A DNA stretch of 29,979 nt from an uncultured Collinsella sp. (GCA_905210085.1 CAJLVJ010000023.1:1-29979); one strand, 5' to 3'; positions 1 to 7,378 are shown, numbered from the stretch's first letter. A program made the numbers and translations. Notes: generated from the letters alone by a model not told the origin.

Positions 1-72
1 AAAGCTGTTTTCAATAAGCAATTTGTTCATAAAAAGCTTAATTTGTGAAGGTTCTATATTAAAATTATACAC
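1..72 (-). CDS. 5' end of a divergent hypothetical gene (partial)
   Basis: A minus-strand frame opens at a GTG (72-70) and runs without a stop off the left edge, giving 24 codons that begin MYNFNIEPSQIKLFMNKLL. A Shine-Dalgarno-like AGGAG lies about 8 bases upstream of the GTG. The pattern (a short strand, then a phrase like KxFMxKLL) resembles, from memory, the N-terminus of a small uncharacterised clostridial family (DUF5721-like). The fragment is too short to be sure. It is divergent from the gene at 165, and both belong to the AT-rich left segment. Confidence 0.4.
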   Translation of the reverse strand, partial: MYNFNIEPSQIKLFMNKLLIENSF

Positions 73-164
73 TTTAACATCTCCTAAATTAGAAAAATAT
101 TCACAATTAATAATAACATAACTTGCATATTTCAACAAGATATATTATAATAAATAAATTAGTA

Positions 165-413
165 ATGCAAAATGTGGGTGATAATTTGGATTTACTTCAA
201 ACACTAAAAAGTTTTCAAGGTGTAAAGGACTTTGAGGAAACAACAAGTTTTTATTACACTTTTCATAATTGCCCTGAAAAAGGAGAGCATACGAAGGTAA
301 TGCTTGACTATACACTTTCTGTGGAAACAGGGGATGAGATATTGAAAATAGGGGTTTGTCCCCACTGTGGAAAAGGTTTTTACCACAGAGATTTCCAAAC
401 TAAGAATTTTTAG
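165..413 (+). CDS. small zinc-ribbon-like hypothetical protein
   Basis: I do not recognise a named family. The frame gives about 82 residues from ATG 165. A TTG at 186 is an alternative start because GGGTG lies 5 bases before it, while the ATG has no clear ribosome binding site. The C-terminus contains CPHCGKGF followed by His, and a lone Cys-Pro lies further upstream (HNCPEKGEH). This looks like a small metal-binding knuckle with ligands Cys, His, Cys, Cys. The gene ends 12 bases before the glnS start and may be cotranscribed with it. Base composition is AT-rich like glnS and unlike everything after 1620. Function unknown. Confidence 0.6.
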   Translation: MQNVGDNLDLLQTLKSFQGVKDFEETTSFYYTFHNCPEKGEHTKVMLDYTLSVETGDEILKIGVCPHCGKGFYHRDFQTKNF

Positions 414-425
414 GAGGACAAAATA

Positions 426-1574
426 ATGGAAGATAATAACAAAGAAAATGGCTTAGGTGGCACAGGCAATTTTATTCACAGCCTTATTCAGGAAGATTTA
501 GGCGATGATTGCTCAAAAATTATTACACGTTTCCCACCAGAGCCTAATGGCTATCTTCACATAGGTCATGCAAAAAGCGTTTGCCTTAACTTTGGATTAG
601 CAGAATATTATGGTGGTAAGTGCAATTTAAGATTTGATGATACAAACCCTGCTAAAGAGGATACAGAATTCGTTGAATCAATTAAAAATGATATTAAGTG
701 GCTTGGTTTTGATTGGGAAGATAGATTATTTTTTGCATCAAGTTACTTTGAACAGATGTATGATTTTGCTGTAGAGCTTATTAAAAAAGGTCTTGCTTTC
801 GTTTGTGATATGAATGCAGAGGAAATTCGTCAAGCAAGAGGTACACTTACTGAACCTGGTAAGGAAAGTCCTTATAGAAACAGAAGTGTTGAAGAAAACC
901 TTGACCTTTTCCAGAGAATGAGAAATGGTGAATTTGGTGATGGCGAAAAGACTTTAAGAGCTAAGATTGATATGGCATCACCTAACATCAATATGCGTGA
1001 CCCTGTTATTTACAGAATTGCTCATATTCATCATCATTCTACAGGTGACAAGTGGTGCATCTACCCAATGTACGATTTCGCACATCCTGTTGAAGATGCT
1101 ATTGAAGGTATCACACATTCTATTTGTACAATGGAATTTGAAGACCACAGACCTTTATACGATTGGGTTGTAAATAATATTACACTTCCAAAGGCTACAA
1201 AGCCTAGACAGGTAGAGTTTGCTAAGCTTAATCTTGCAGACACTATTATGGGTAAGAGATATTTAAGAAATCTTGTTGAAACAAATCAGGTTGATGGTTG
1301 GGACGACCCTAGACTTGTAACTCTTTCTGGTATCAGAAGACGTGGTTATACTCCAGAGTCAATAAAGAATTTCTGTAATATGGTTGGTGTTTCAAAGGCT
1401 AATTCAGTTGTTGATTTGGCACAGCTTGAATACTGTATCAGAGAAGATTTACAGCCAAAAGTTCCTGTAGTTATGGCAGTTTTAGACCCTATTAAGTTAG
1501 TTATTACAAATTATCCAGAGGGTCAGACTGAAATGCTTGAAATTGAAAATCAAATTTACGTTAAAACGTTTTAA
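426..1574 (+). CDS. glnS: glutaminyl-tRNA synthetase, 3'-truncated at the segment junction
   Basis: Class I aminoacyl-tRNA synthetase that charges tRNA-Gln with glutamine in the cytoplasm. The start at 426 follows a strong AGGAGG. The Rossmann catalytic domain is clear: PPEPNGYLHIGHAKS carries the HIGH motif at residues 45-48, and a KMSKS-equivalent MGKR lies at 275-278 before VDGWDDPRLV. Family members are about 550 residues, whereas this frame stops at 382. Similarity to the family seems to end near residue 375 (LEIEN), after which a few unrelated residues lead to a chance stop. Most of the C-terminal anticodon-binding beta-barrel region is missing. Codon use is strongly AT-biased. I infer a low-GC Firmicute gene cut by an assembly join rather than a natural pseudogene, because no mobile element or target duplication is visible at the break. 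Confidence 0.9.
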   Translation: MEDNNKENGLGGTGNFIHSLIQEDLGDDCSKIITRFPPEPNGYLHIGHAKSVCLNFGLAEYYGGKCNLRFDDTNPAKEDTEFVESIKNDIKWLGFDWEDRLFFASSYFEQMYDFAVELIKKGLAFVCDMNAEEIRQARGTLTEPGKESPYRNRSVEENLDLFQRMRNGEFGDGEKTLRAKIDMASPNINMRDPVIYRIAHIHHHSTGDKWCIYPMYDFAHPVEDAIEGITHSICTMEFEDHRPLYDWVVNNITLPKATKPRQVEFAKLNLADTIMGKRYLRNLVETNQVDGWDDPRLVTLSGIRRRGYTPESIKNFCNMVGVSKANSVVDLAQLEYCIREDLQPKVPVVMAVLDPIKLVITNYPEGQTEMLEIENQIYVKTF

Positions 1575-1619
1575 AGAATAAAATAGCAGCTAAATCCGTA
1601 TATAAGTCGATACTTCAAA
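1545..1619. other. junction between AT-rich and GC-rich segments
   Basis: Left of about 1550 the DNA is AT-rich coding sequence on the plus strand. Right of 1620 it is GC-rich coding sequence on the minus strand. The stretch between is AT-rich, non-coding and holds the 14-base palindrome at 1561-1574. glnS is interrupted here in mid-domain. The right part of the gap probably belongs to the GC-rich genome as the 3' flank of whiA. No terminal inverted repeat, transposase or att-like duplication is seen. Confidence 0.75.
1561..1574. repeat. 14-bp perfect palindrome TTAAAACGTTTTAA
   Basis: TTAAAACGTTTTAA reads the same on both strands. A central CG flanked by A and T runs is the general shape of LacI-family operators. 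A related but imperfect copy, TCAAACGTTTTA, lies at 14262-14273, upstream of the transporter cluster. Here the palindrome lies in the junction gap, 46 bases past the whiA stop. Its role is unknown and it may simply be chance AT-rich symmetry. Confidence 0.35.
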
Positions 1620-2549
1620 CTACTTGTTTGCTTCAATGAGCTTTTCAAGCCTCAAAACGCGATGGTACAGGGCAGACTTCGACAAGGGAGGGTCAGCCAT
1701 CTCGCCCAGATCGCGCAGCGACAGATCGGGATGGCGCTCGCGCAGGTCGCAAAAGACTGCCAAGGCGTCCGGAAGCGTGTCGCGCAAACCCCGCTGTTCG
1801 AGCTCATCGATCAACGCAAGCTGATGCTGGGCGGCACCCGCACTTCTGGTCTGATTGGCCAGTTCGGCATTCACGCGACGGTTTACGTCGTTCTTAACCA
1901 ATTTGACCGCGCGCGCTTCCTCGATCTCGGCAACGCTGCGCTTGGCGCCAATCAGCTTTAGGAGCTGCTCGATCTCCTCGGCGCTTTTAATGTAGACAGC
2001 AAAGGATCCGCGCCGCGCGTTAACGCGCGCATGGACCCCAATCTGCTCCAATAAATCGCAAAGTCCCCGGGCATACTGCTCGCCCTGCACCGCGATCTCC
2101 AAATGAAAGTCGCCGCGGGGATCGGCCACGAAACCGCCGGCGATGAGCGCGCCGCGGATGTAGGCAAGCCTGCAGCAGGGACGGGCAACGATGTGCCGGG
2201 GAACACCAGCGACGAGCCCTCCCCTGCGGTCTAGAATGCCCAGCAGCACCAGAGCCTTGTCCAGGTCGGGTTGATCGGGCAGGGTAATGAGATAGTTACG
2301 GACCTTATGCAAGACCGATTTACGAACGGTGAATTCCGTTTTGAGCTTAAGGATGCGATGCGTCAGTGTGATCATCGTGCGCGCGACGGCACCCGTCTCG
2401 GTCGCGACCGTCAAACGATACCGCCCGGAGCCGGCCAGCGAAAGTGTACCGCTCACACGCGTCAGGGCGGCAAGCGTCGACAAATCGCAGTATTCACATT
2501 CGGGTTCGCAGCGCGCGAGCTCGTCACGCACCTCGGCGGTAAACGACAT
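1620..2549 (-). CDS. whiA: WhiA DNA-binding regulator / cell division factor
   Basis: WhiA homologues are widespread in Gram-positive bacteria. In Streptomyces they control sporulation septation genes, and in others they affect division and chromosome segregation. The 309-residue protein is full length. It has an N-terminal WhiA domain (MSFTAEVRDELAR), a degenerate LAGLIDADG-like core (CCRLAYIRGALIAGGFV followed by FHLEI), and a C-terminal helix-turn-helix (SLRDLGEMADPPLSKSALYHR). The start ATG lies 6 bases after the rapZ stop and has only a weak ribosome binding site, so translation is probably coupled to rapZ. In many Gram-positives yvcK sits between rapZ and whiA. It is absent here. Confidence 0.95.
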   Translation of the reverse strand: MSFTAEVRDELARCEPECEYCDLSTLAALTRVSGTLSLAGSGRYRLTVATETGAVARTMITLTHRILKLKTEFTVRKSVLHKVRNYLITLPDQPDLDKALVLLGILDRRGGLVAGVPRHIVARPCCRLAYIRGALIAGGFVADPRGDFHLEIAVQGEQYARGLCDLLEQIGVHARVNARRGSFAVYIKSAEEIEQLLKLIGAKRSVAEIEEARAVKLVKNDVNRRVNAELANQTRSAGAAQHQLALIDELEQRGLRDTLPDALAVFCDLRERHPDLSLRDLGEMADPPLSKSALYHRVLRLEKLIEANK

Positions 2550-2555
2550 GCAGAC

Positions 2556-3476
2556 CTATGCTTTCGTGTTGGCGCGCGACAGGTCGCGATGGGAAATGCT
2601 CACGTGATATTGGGCGCCTTCCAAATAACGTGCCGTGGCCTCGGCGATGGCAACGCTGCGGTGTTGACCGCCCGTGCAGCCGATGGCAATAGAAAGCTGT
2701 GGCTTGCCCTCCGCGATATAGCCGGGCATGACCGTATCGAGCAGCTGCGTCCAGGCCTTCCAGAACTCCTGGGTCTTGGGATGGTCCAGAACAAAGTCGG
2801 AGACTTTCTTATCGAGACCGGTCATGGTGCGCATCTCGGGATCGTAGAACGGATTGGGCAGGAAGCGGACGTCGATCATAATGTCCGCCTCGACGGGCAT
2901 GCCGTGCTTAAAGCCAAACGAGAACACGTGAACGTCCATGAGCTGCTGGTCGGACAGCTCGGAGAACGCCATGCGCAATTTGTTGCGCAGGGCAGAGGTG
3001 CGCAGGCGGCTCGTGTCGATGATCATATCGGCTCGATCGCGCACGCCCTGCAGCTGCAGGCGCTCGCGCTGAATCGCATCGGCCGTAGTCTCCCCCGGCT
3101 TGGCAATGGGGTGGCGGCGGCGGTTTTCGCTATAACGACGGATCAGCACCTCGTCAGAGGCCTCGAGAAACACGATGTCACAGCTCATCTCGCGCTCCTC
3201 GAGCGCGGCAACGGCATCGAGCAGCTCATCGAACAAGCCCTGGCTGCGCAGGTCGCAGGTGACGGCAAGATGCCTGCCCACGCCCGTATTGATGCCGACG
3301 AGTTCGGCAAGCTGGGCGATCAGACGCGGAGGCAAGTTGTCGATGCAAAAGTAGCCCATGTCCTCGAACACATGCATGGCCTGCGTTCGGCCCGATCCGG
3401 ACATTCCGGTGATGATGACGATATCGGGGATGCGCTCCGAGCGCTCCGCCGCATCCATGGCATCTCCCTTTTGCAT
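2556..3476 (-). CDS. rapZ: RapZ/YvcJ family nucleotide-binding protein
   Basis: In E. coli RapZ is an RNA-binding adaptor controlling glmS through small RNAs. In Gram-positives the role of this P-loop family is less clear. The 306 residues cover the whole family: a Walker A-like GMSGSGRT at 24-31, CIDNLPP at 44-50, and the C-terminal GCTGGQHRSV. The Walker Lys is Arg, which I recall as usual in actinobacterial members and not a sign of a dead gene. The ATG at 3476 has GGAGG five bases upstream. An internal ATG at residue 7 is an alternative. It forms an operon with whiA. A terminator-like hairpin ends only a few bases upstream of the ribosome binding site. Confidence 0.95.
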   Translation of the reverse strand: MQKGDAMDAAERSERIPDIVIITGMSGSGRTQAMHVFEDMGYFCIDNLPPRLIAQLAELVGINTGVGRHLAVTCDLRSQGLFDELLDAVAALEEREMSCDIVFLEASDEVLIRRYSENRRRHPIAKPGETTADAIQRERLQLQGVRDRADMIIDTSRLRTSALRNKLRMAFSELSDQQLMDVHVFSFGFKHGMPVEADIMIDVRFLPNPFYDPEMRTMTGLDKKVSDFVLDHPKTQEFWKAWTQLLDTVMPGYIAEGKPQLSIAIGCTGGQHRSVAIAEATARYLEGAQYHVSISHRDLSRANTKA

Positions 3477-3494
3477 GTGTGCCTCCTAAAACAA

Positions 3495-3523
3495 GCGCGG
3501 GACCCGGCCAGCGGATCCCGCGC
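3495..3523 (-). terminator. hairpin between nanE and rapZ (terminator or leader attenuator)
   Basis: On the minus strand an 8-bp perfect GC stem (GCGCGGGA/TCCCGCGC) is followed at once by TTGTTTTA and then the rapZ ribosome binding site. It could end the nanE transcript. A TATACT on the minus strand (3547-3542) lies upstream of the stem and could be a -10 element for rapZ. In that case the hairpin would sit inside the rapZ leader and act as an attenuator. Confidence 0.6.
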
Positions 3524-3574
3524 GATCAATTGCCTTTATTGAGTATACCGCCCCAAGCGGATACGAGGCCTGTC

Positions 3575-4261
3575 TTACGCCTCAAGCGCAGCCTTGAACC
3601 AACTTGTAATACTCGTGGGGTGCGTGATGGCGGTGCCGACGACAACGGCCCAGGCGCCCACATCAATCGCGGCGCGGGCCTCCTCGGGCGTGTGCACGCG
3701 GCCCTCGCAGATAATGGGAAGACCGGGGAATTCCTCGGTCGCCTGACGCAGAAGCGGCAGATCGGGGCCATCGGCCATGGTGCAGTCGATAGCGGCAACA
3801 CCATGAGAAAGCGTGGTGGACACCAGGTCGAAGCCCATGTCGACAGCACGACGAATATCCTCGATGGTGGCACAGTCGGCCATCAGGAGCACGCCCTCCT
3901 CGTGCAGCGGACGGAAGGTGTCCTCGACGGTCTTGCCATCGGGACGCGGGCGATCGGTGGCGTCAATCGCCACGATATCGGCACCGGCGGCAACGCAGGC
4001 GCGAGCGTGGCGCAGCGTCGGCGTGATGTAGACGCCCTCGTGCCCATCCTTCCACAAGCCGATGACGGGGACCTCGCAGCGGCCCTTAATGGCGGCGATG
4101 TCGGCAAGGCCCTGGCAGCGAATGGCGGCGGCGCCGCCGAGCTCGCAAGCACGAGACATTTGAGCCATGGTCTCGGGCGTGCGAAGCGGCTCGCCCATAT
4201 ACGCCTGAACGCTCACGACGAGCTTGCCCTTCAGGGATTGAACCAAAGGATCGACGGTCAT
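3575..4261 (-). CDS. nanE: N-acetylmannosamine-6-phosphate 2-epimerase
   Basis: NanE converts ManNAc-6-P to GlcNAc-6-P, the last dedicated step of sialic acid breakdown before NagA and NagB. The TIM-barrel protein shows the NanE hallmarks: VVSVQAY near the N-terminus, AAAIRCQG, DATDRPRPDG in mid-protein, and the phosphate-binding end EGRVHTPEEARAAIDVGAWAVVVGTAITHP. I prefer ATG 4261 (228 residues), with AAAGG 11 bases upstream, over an upstream TTG at 4282. It is the last gene of the minus-strand sialic acid cluster. A 98-bp imperfect hairpin separates it from the kinase gene, and a terminator-like stem follows it. Confidence 0.93.
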   Translation of the reverse strand: MTVDPLVQSLKGKLVVSVQAYMGEPLRTPETMAQMSRACELGGAAAIRCQGLADIAAIKGRCEVPVIGLWKDGHEGVYITPTLRHARACVAAGADIVAIDATDRPRPDGKTVEDTFRPLHEEGVLLMADCATIEDIRRAVDMGFDLVSTTLSHGVAAIDCTMADGPDLPLLRQATEEFPGLPIICEGRVHTPEEARAAIDVGAWAVVVGTAITHPTSITSWFKAALEA

Positions 4262-4286
4262 GTTCGACTCAACCTTTCTCAAAACA

Positions 4287-4384
4287 GCCTTCTGAGACGC
4301 CGCACCTTGACGTTCAAACCGTCGCTCGCGTACCGAAGTACGCTTCGCTCTTCTTTCACGTCAATCTGCGGCACCTCAGAAGGC
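4287..4384. repeat. 98-bp imperfect inverted repeat between nanK and nanE
   Basis: The arms are 4287-4313 and 4358-4384, and 23 of 27 bases pair. The outer ten bases (GCCTTCTGAG/CTCAGAAGGC) are perfect. Inside the loop is a second small stem, GCGTAC-CGAA-GTACGC (4328-4343). The element fills nearly the whole intergenic gap and ends just before the nanK stop codon region. There is no clean T tract. It could act as an mRNA-stability or partial-termination element, or be a small non-autonomous repeat; I cannot tell which. Confidence 0.7.
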
Positions 4385-4401
4385 GCACTTGGTAGTTATG
4401 C

Positions 4402-5367
4402 TTACTTCAACGATGCAAGAAGGTGTTCGGCGGCACCGATGAGCGGAGCATCGCCCTCCAGAGAACCGATGAGGATCGGCGTGTCCTGAAGCGGATCGAG
4501 CGCCTGGCTGGCATAGCCCTCGTGCACCGAATCCTTCCACGTCTGTGAACGCCAATCGGGACCTTGGTGAATCACGCCGCCCGAAAGCACGATGACCTCA
4601 GGGTCCAGAATGTTAGCGAGCGAGCCCAAGCTGGCACCCAGCGCAAAGCCGGCGTCATGGATGACCTCGGTCGCCTTTGCGTCGCCTGCACGGCACAGGT
4701 CGTTCACATCGCGACCGACCGAAGGACGGCTGGGGTCGACGCGACCAAAGCGCTCATCGTACATACGACCAATGGAAGTGCCCGAAGCAACCGACTCAAG
4801 ATGACCAGAACGTCCGCAGGCGCAGGGAATGCCGGCGGCAGCCGAGCACTCGATGTGGCCCATATGACCGGCAGCACCATGGAAGCCCTGCATCACGCGG
4901 CCGTTCTCGACATATGCGCCGCCGATGCCCGTGCCGATGCCCAGGCACAAGACGGAGAACTTGCCCTTGCCGACGCCCCAGTGGGCCTCGCCCAGAGCAT
5001 GAGCCTGCACGTCGCCCACAACGGCAACGGGGAGACCAAGGTCCTCGCGCAGACGCGGCCCCAACTGAACGCCGGACCAGCCGGGCATAATCTCGTTGGC
5101 ATACGCGATGGCGCCCGTCTTGGGATCGACGACGCCTGCGGCACCGATACCGACACCGAGGACCTCGACATCGGGATTCGCCTCAAGAGCAGCCTTGATG
5201 GACGCCTCGATACGCTGGAAGACGGCCTCGCCGCCCTCCTGGGCCTCGGTAGGAACCTCGGCCTCAAAAACGGGATGGGGCACGCTGCCGTCAGCCGGGT
5301 ACTCCATAATGGCGGTCGCGATCTTAGTTCCGCCGATATCGACAGAGCAGACGTACTTGTTCTCCAT
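4402..5367 (-). CDS. nanK: ROK-family kinase, probable N-acetylmannosamine kinase
   Basis: ROK sugar kinases use ATP to phosphorylate hexoses. The position between NanA and NanE indicates ManNAc to ManNAc-6-P. The ATG at 5367 follows GAAGGAG and gives 321 residues, normal for the family. Visible motifs are DIGGTK (10-15, phosphate binding), the catalytic Asp in VVGD (119), GIGTGIGG (143-150), and the zinc-binding region GHMGH then CACGRSGHLE (about 167-191). The family pattern is CxCGxxGCxE. Here the last Cys is His (residue 189), a conservative ligand change. Specificity rests on context, so a glucokinase or other ROK kinase cannot be excluded by sequence alone. Confidence 0.88.
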   Translation of the reverse strand: MENKYVCSVDIGGTKIATAIMEYPADGSVPHPVFEAEVPTEAQEGGEAVFQRIEASIKAALEANPDVEVLGVGIGAAGVVDPKTGAIAYANEIMPGWSGVQLGPRLREDLGLPVAVVGDVQAHALGEAHWGVGKGKFSVLCLGIGTGIGGAYVENGRVMQGFHGAAGHMGHIECSAAAGIPCACGRSGHLESVASGTSIGRMYDERFGRVDPSRPSVGRDVNDLCRAGDAKATEVIHDAGFALGASLGSLANILDPEVIVLSGGVIHQGPDWRSQTWKDSVHEGYASQALDPLQDTPILIGSLEGDAPLIGAAEHLLASLK

Positions 5368-5431
5368 GTCGCTCTCCTTCGGAGATAAAAACAACTACAG
5401 GAAATGAAGGCGGTGTTATCGCCGCAACTTG

Positions 5432-5541
5432 GTAAAGGTTTCCCAGGTGCCCGAGGTTGGGGTGAAAGTGGTCGGGCGTTGACCTAATGGGTCACGCCCG
5501 ACCACTTGAGCCCCAAGATCGGGTGCCTGGGGAAGCTTTAC
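5432..5541. repeat. 110-bp hairpin between nanA and nanK
   Basis: Arms at 5432-5484 and 5489-5541 with a TAAT loop. About 39 of the outer 48 positions pair. The inner part AGTGGTCGGGCG/CGCCCGACCACT is a perfect 12-bp stem, topped by TGACC/GGTCA. The base of the hairpin includes the nanA stop codon (5540-5538). In the mRNA this would fold into a very stable stem right after nanA. No U tract follows directly. It is plausibly a processing or stability element that sets nanA and nanK levels apart. Confidence 0.75.
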
Positions 5542-6458
5542 AGGAGACCGTTGTCCTGGAGGACCTTCTTAATCGCCTCGACGTTCTCGCCGGTCATGGC
5601 CTTCACCGGGCGCGGCATGGTCGGGCTGTCGAAGATGCCCATGAGGTTCATAGCGGTCTTGAAGGCGCCGACGCCACCGGCATAGCCCTGAACGCCCGAG
5701 GTGACATCCCAGATGTGGGAAATCTCGTTGAGGCGATCCTGCTCGGCCTTGACGGTAGCCCAGTCGCCGGCCTGAGCGGCCTTCCACTGACGCACGTAGC
5801 CCTCGGGCTCAACGTTGGCGAGACCCGGGACGGAACCGTCGGCGCCACCGAGGTAGGCACCGTCAACGACGACCTCGTGACCGGTGAGGATGCTCATCGG
5901 GTGGCCGTTCTTCTCGTTCTCCTGAACGAGGTAGCGGAACGAGATGTCATCACCCGAGGAATCCTTGACGCCGGCCAGGACGCCCTCGGCGCCGAGCTTG
6001 GCAAGGAGCTTCCAGGGGAGCTTGGTGTGGACGCACACGGGGATGTCGTAGGCGAAGATGGGCAGGTCGAGCTCCTCGTGCAGGATGCGGAAGTGCTCCT
6101 CGACCTCGGTCATGCCCTGCAGGGCATAGAACGGGCAGGTGGCGACAAGCGCATCGGCGCCCAGCTCCTGAGCGACCTTACCATGCTCGATCATGCGCTC
6201 GGTCTCGGTATCGATGATGCCGACCAGAACGGGAACGCGGTGGTCGACGATGCGCACGGCCTCGGCGACAATCTGGCGACGGCGCTCGTCGGTGGAGAAG
6301 ACGACCTCGCCCGAGGAGCCCAGGAAGAACAGGCCATCGACGCCGGCATCGATCATGCGGTTGATGCTGCGCTCAAAGGAGGCAACATCAAGCTGGTGGT
6401 CTTCGGTATCGGGAACAACGACGGGAGGGATAACGCCGGTGAATTTCTGAGTTGCCAC
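5538..6458 (-). CDS. nanA: N-acetylneuraminate lyase (DapA/NAL family aldolase)
   Basis: Class I aldolase of the DapA/NAL superfamily. In this cluster it should split Neu5Ac into ManNAc and pyruvate. The start is GTG 6458, preceded by AAGGAG, giving 306 residues. A longer open frame to 6542 would run into the upstream gene and has no ribosome binding site. Catalytic features are GSSGE (47-51), Tyr137 in FAYDIP and the Schiff-base Lys165 in AGVKDSSGD. These are shared by dihydrodipicolinate synthase, so the specific call leans on nanE and nanK alongside. The stop codon lies inside the long hairpin that follows. Confidence 0.82.
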   Translation of the reverse strand: MATQKFTGVIPPVVVPDTEDHQLDVASFERSINRMIDAGVDGLFFLGSSGEVVFSTDERRRQIVAEAVRIVDHRVPVLVGIIDTETERMIEHGKVAQELGADALVATCPFYALQGMTEVEEHFRILHEELDLPIFAYDIPVCVHTKLPWKLLAKLGAEGVLAGVKDSSGDDISFRYLVQENEKNGHPMSILTGHEVVVDGAYLGGADGSVPGLANVEPEGYVRQWKAAQAGDWATVKAEQDRLNEISHIWDVTSGVQGYAGGVGAFKTAMNLMGIFDSPTMPRPVKAMTGENVEAIKKVLQDNGLL

Positions 6459-6526
6459 AAGAATCTCCTTAGTTGTCTGGCGGGCGGCCCTATGCCACCC
6501 ACTCTTGTTGGCAGTGTCCAGGCCGT

Positions 6527-7378
6527 CTAGGCCAAAGAACACGGGTAGAACGTTTGGTTCAAGAAGTCGATGACTTCGTTTTCGAACGCATTGATGCGCT
6601 CGTGAGCGTATTTGGCATAGATGATATGCCTCCGGTCACACTCAAGACCGTTGAATACGGCGAACTGGCCCTTGGGATCGCTCACGGCATCCATGAGCGA
6701 TGTGCCCATGAGCACCGATCCGCGCACCCGAGACGACAGAGCCTCAAGGCCACCGGGGATTGGATTGGCAACCGCCGTGCAGGCAAGGCCCCGCTCGTCC
6801 AGAGCGGAAACCGCCAGCGCGACGCCGCCGCCAAGGCCCTCGCCCCACGCAAAAATGCGATCGGAGTCTACGCCGTCAAGATTGCGCGCGACCTTCGCCA
6901 ACGCGCAGCCCCAACGGACGCGCTCGACAAAAGCGGGCGAAGCAATCCCCCGCTGCAGGTCGTCCGTACCAGCAACACCGTCGTCCAGTGCAAGCACGGC
7001 ATATCCCATGGCGGCAAATCTCGTCATGTGATGCCAGCCGCGCACAGGCCGATCGATGTCGTGGAACATCAGGCACAGCGGCACGCGCTCAGATACTCGG
7101 GCACGACCAACAGGCTCAATCAAACGAGCGTGGACCGCATGGTCACCGAGCTCAAAGGAAACCTCCGAGTAACGGGCGCAGGGGTTAACAAAGTCAATCG
7201 CCGTAATGGCCAGGCCTTGAATCTCAAGATTCGGAGCGCATGTCTCTAAATCAGAAACATCTGCTTGGACATCACCGTGCCAGTCCCGATAGTCTGCGAG
7301 CCTTGACGAAACCGTTCCAGGAATTCCCACGAGCCCGGGGACTATCAGCTCATCGATATTGCTCTCGCACTTAGACAT
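6527..7378 (-). CDS. CE7-like esterase paralogue lacking the catalytic serine (probable pseudoenzyme)
   Basis: Alpha/beta-hydrolase related to the gene just upstream. The C-terminal halves align well: VLMGTSLMDAVSDPKGQFAVFNGLECDRRH against VLFGTGTADIVCPPATQFAVYNNLSCDKRH. The nucleophile elbow reads AWGEGLGGG where the neighbour has NGASQGGG, so Ser is Gly181 (codon GGC). Asp230 and His259 remain. The oxyanion loop (FHDIDRP instead of FHGYPG) and the DxPGQGG motif are also changed. About 40 residues between the elbow and the Asp strand are missing, leaving 283 residues. The frame is intact. ATG 7378 has GGGGAGG upstream and overlaps the end of the previous gene by 8 bases, so the two are translationally coupled. 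No signal peptide. I infer a non-catalytic binding or partner protein, but a changed chemistry is possible. Confidence 0.8.
   Translation of the reverse strand: MSKCESNIDELIVPGLVGIPGTVSSRLADYRDWHGDVQADVSDLETCAPNLEIQGLAITAIDFVNPCARYSEVSFELGDHAVHARLIEPVGRARVSERVPLCLMFHDIDRPVRGWHHMTRFAAMGYAVLALDDGVAGTDDLQRGIASPAFVERVRWGCALAKVARNLDGVDSDRIFAWGEGLGGGVALAVSALDERGLACTAVANPIPGGLEALSSRVRGSVLMGTSLMDAVSDPKGQFAVFNGLECDRRHIIYAKYAHERINAFENEVIDFLNQTFYPCSLA

Noticed and set aside
426..1574. Horizontal transfer of glnS into the actinobacterium
   Set aside because: The gene is truncated, its neighbours are also AT-rich, and no integrase, transposon end or repeat is present. A chimeric contig explains it more simply.
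3385..3410. RapZ Walker A with Arg instead of Lys as an inactive enzyme
   Set aside because: Arg at this position is, to my knowledge, usual in actinobacterial RapZ proteins.
5487..6530. Long plus-strand frame opposite nanA, and similar ones at 2271-3542, 3479-4489, 4564-5388 and 12514-14019
   Set aside because: Same reason: each mirrors a recognisable minus-strand gene, with no convincing ribosome binding site or motif.
6459..6542. N-terminal extension of nanA
   Set aside because: It overlaps the end of the upstream gene and has no ribosome binding site. GTG 6458 follows AAGGAG and matches the family start.
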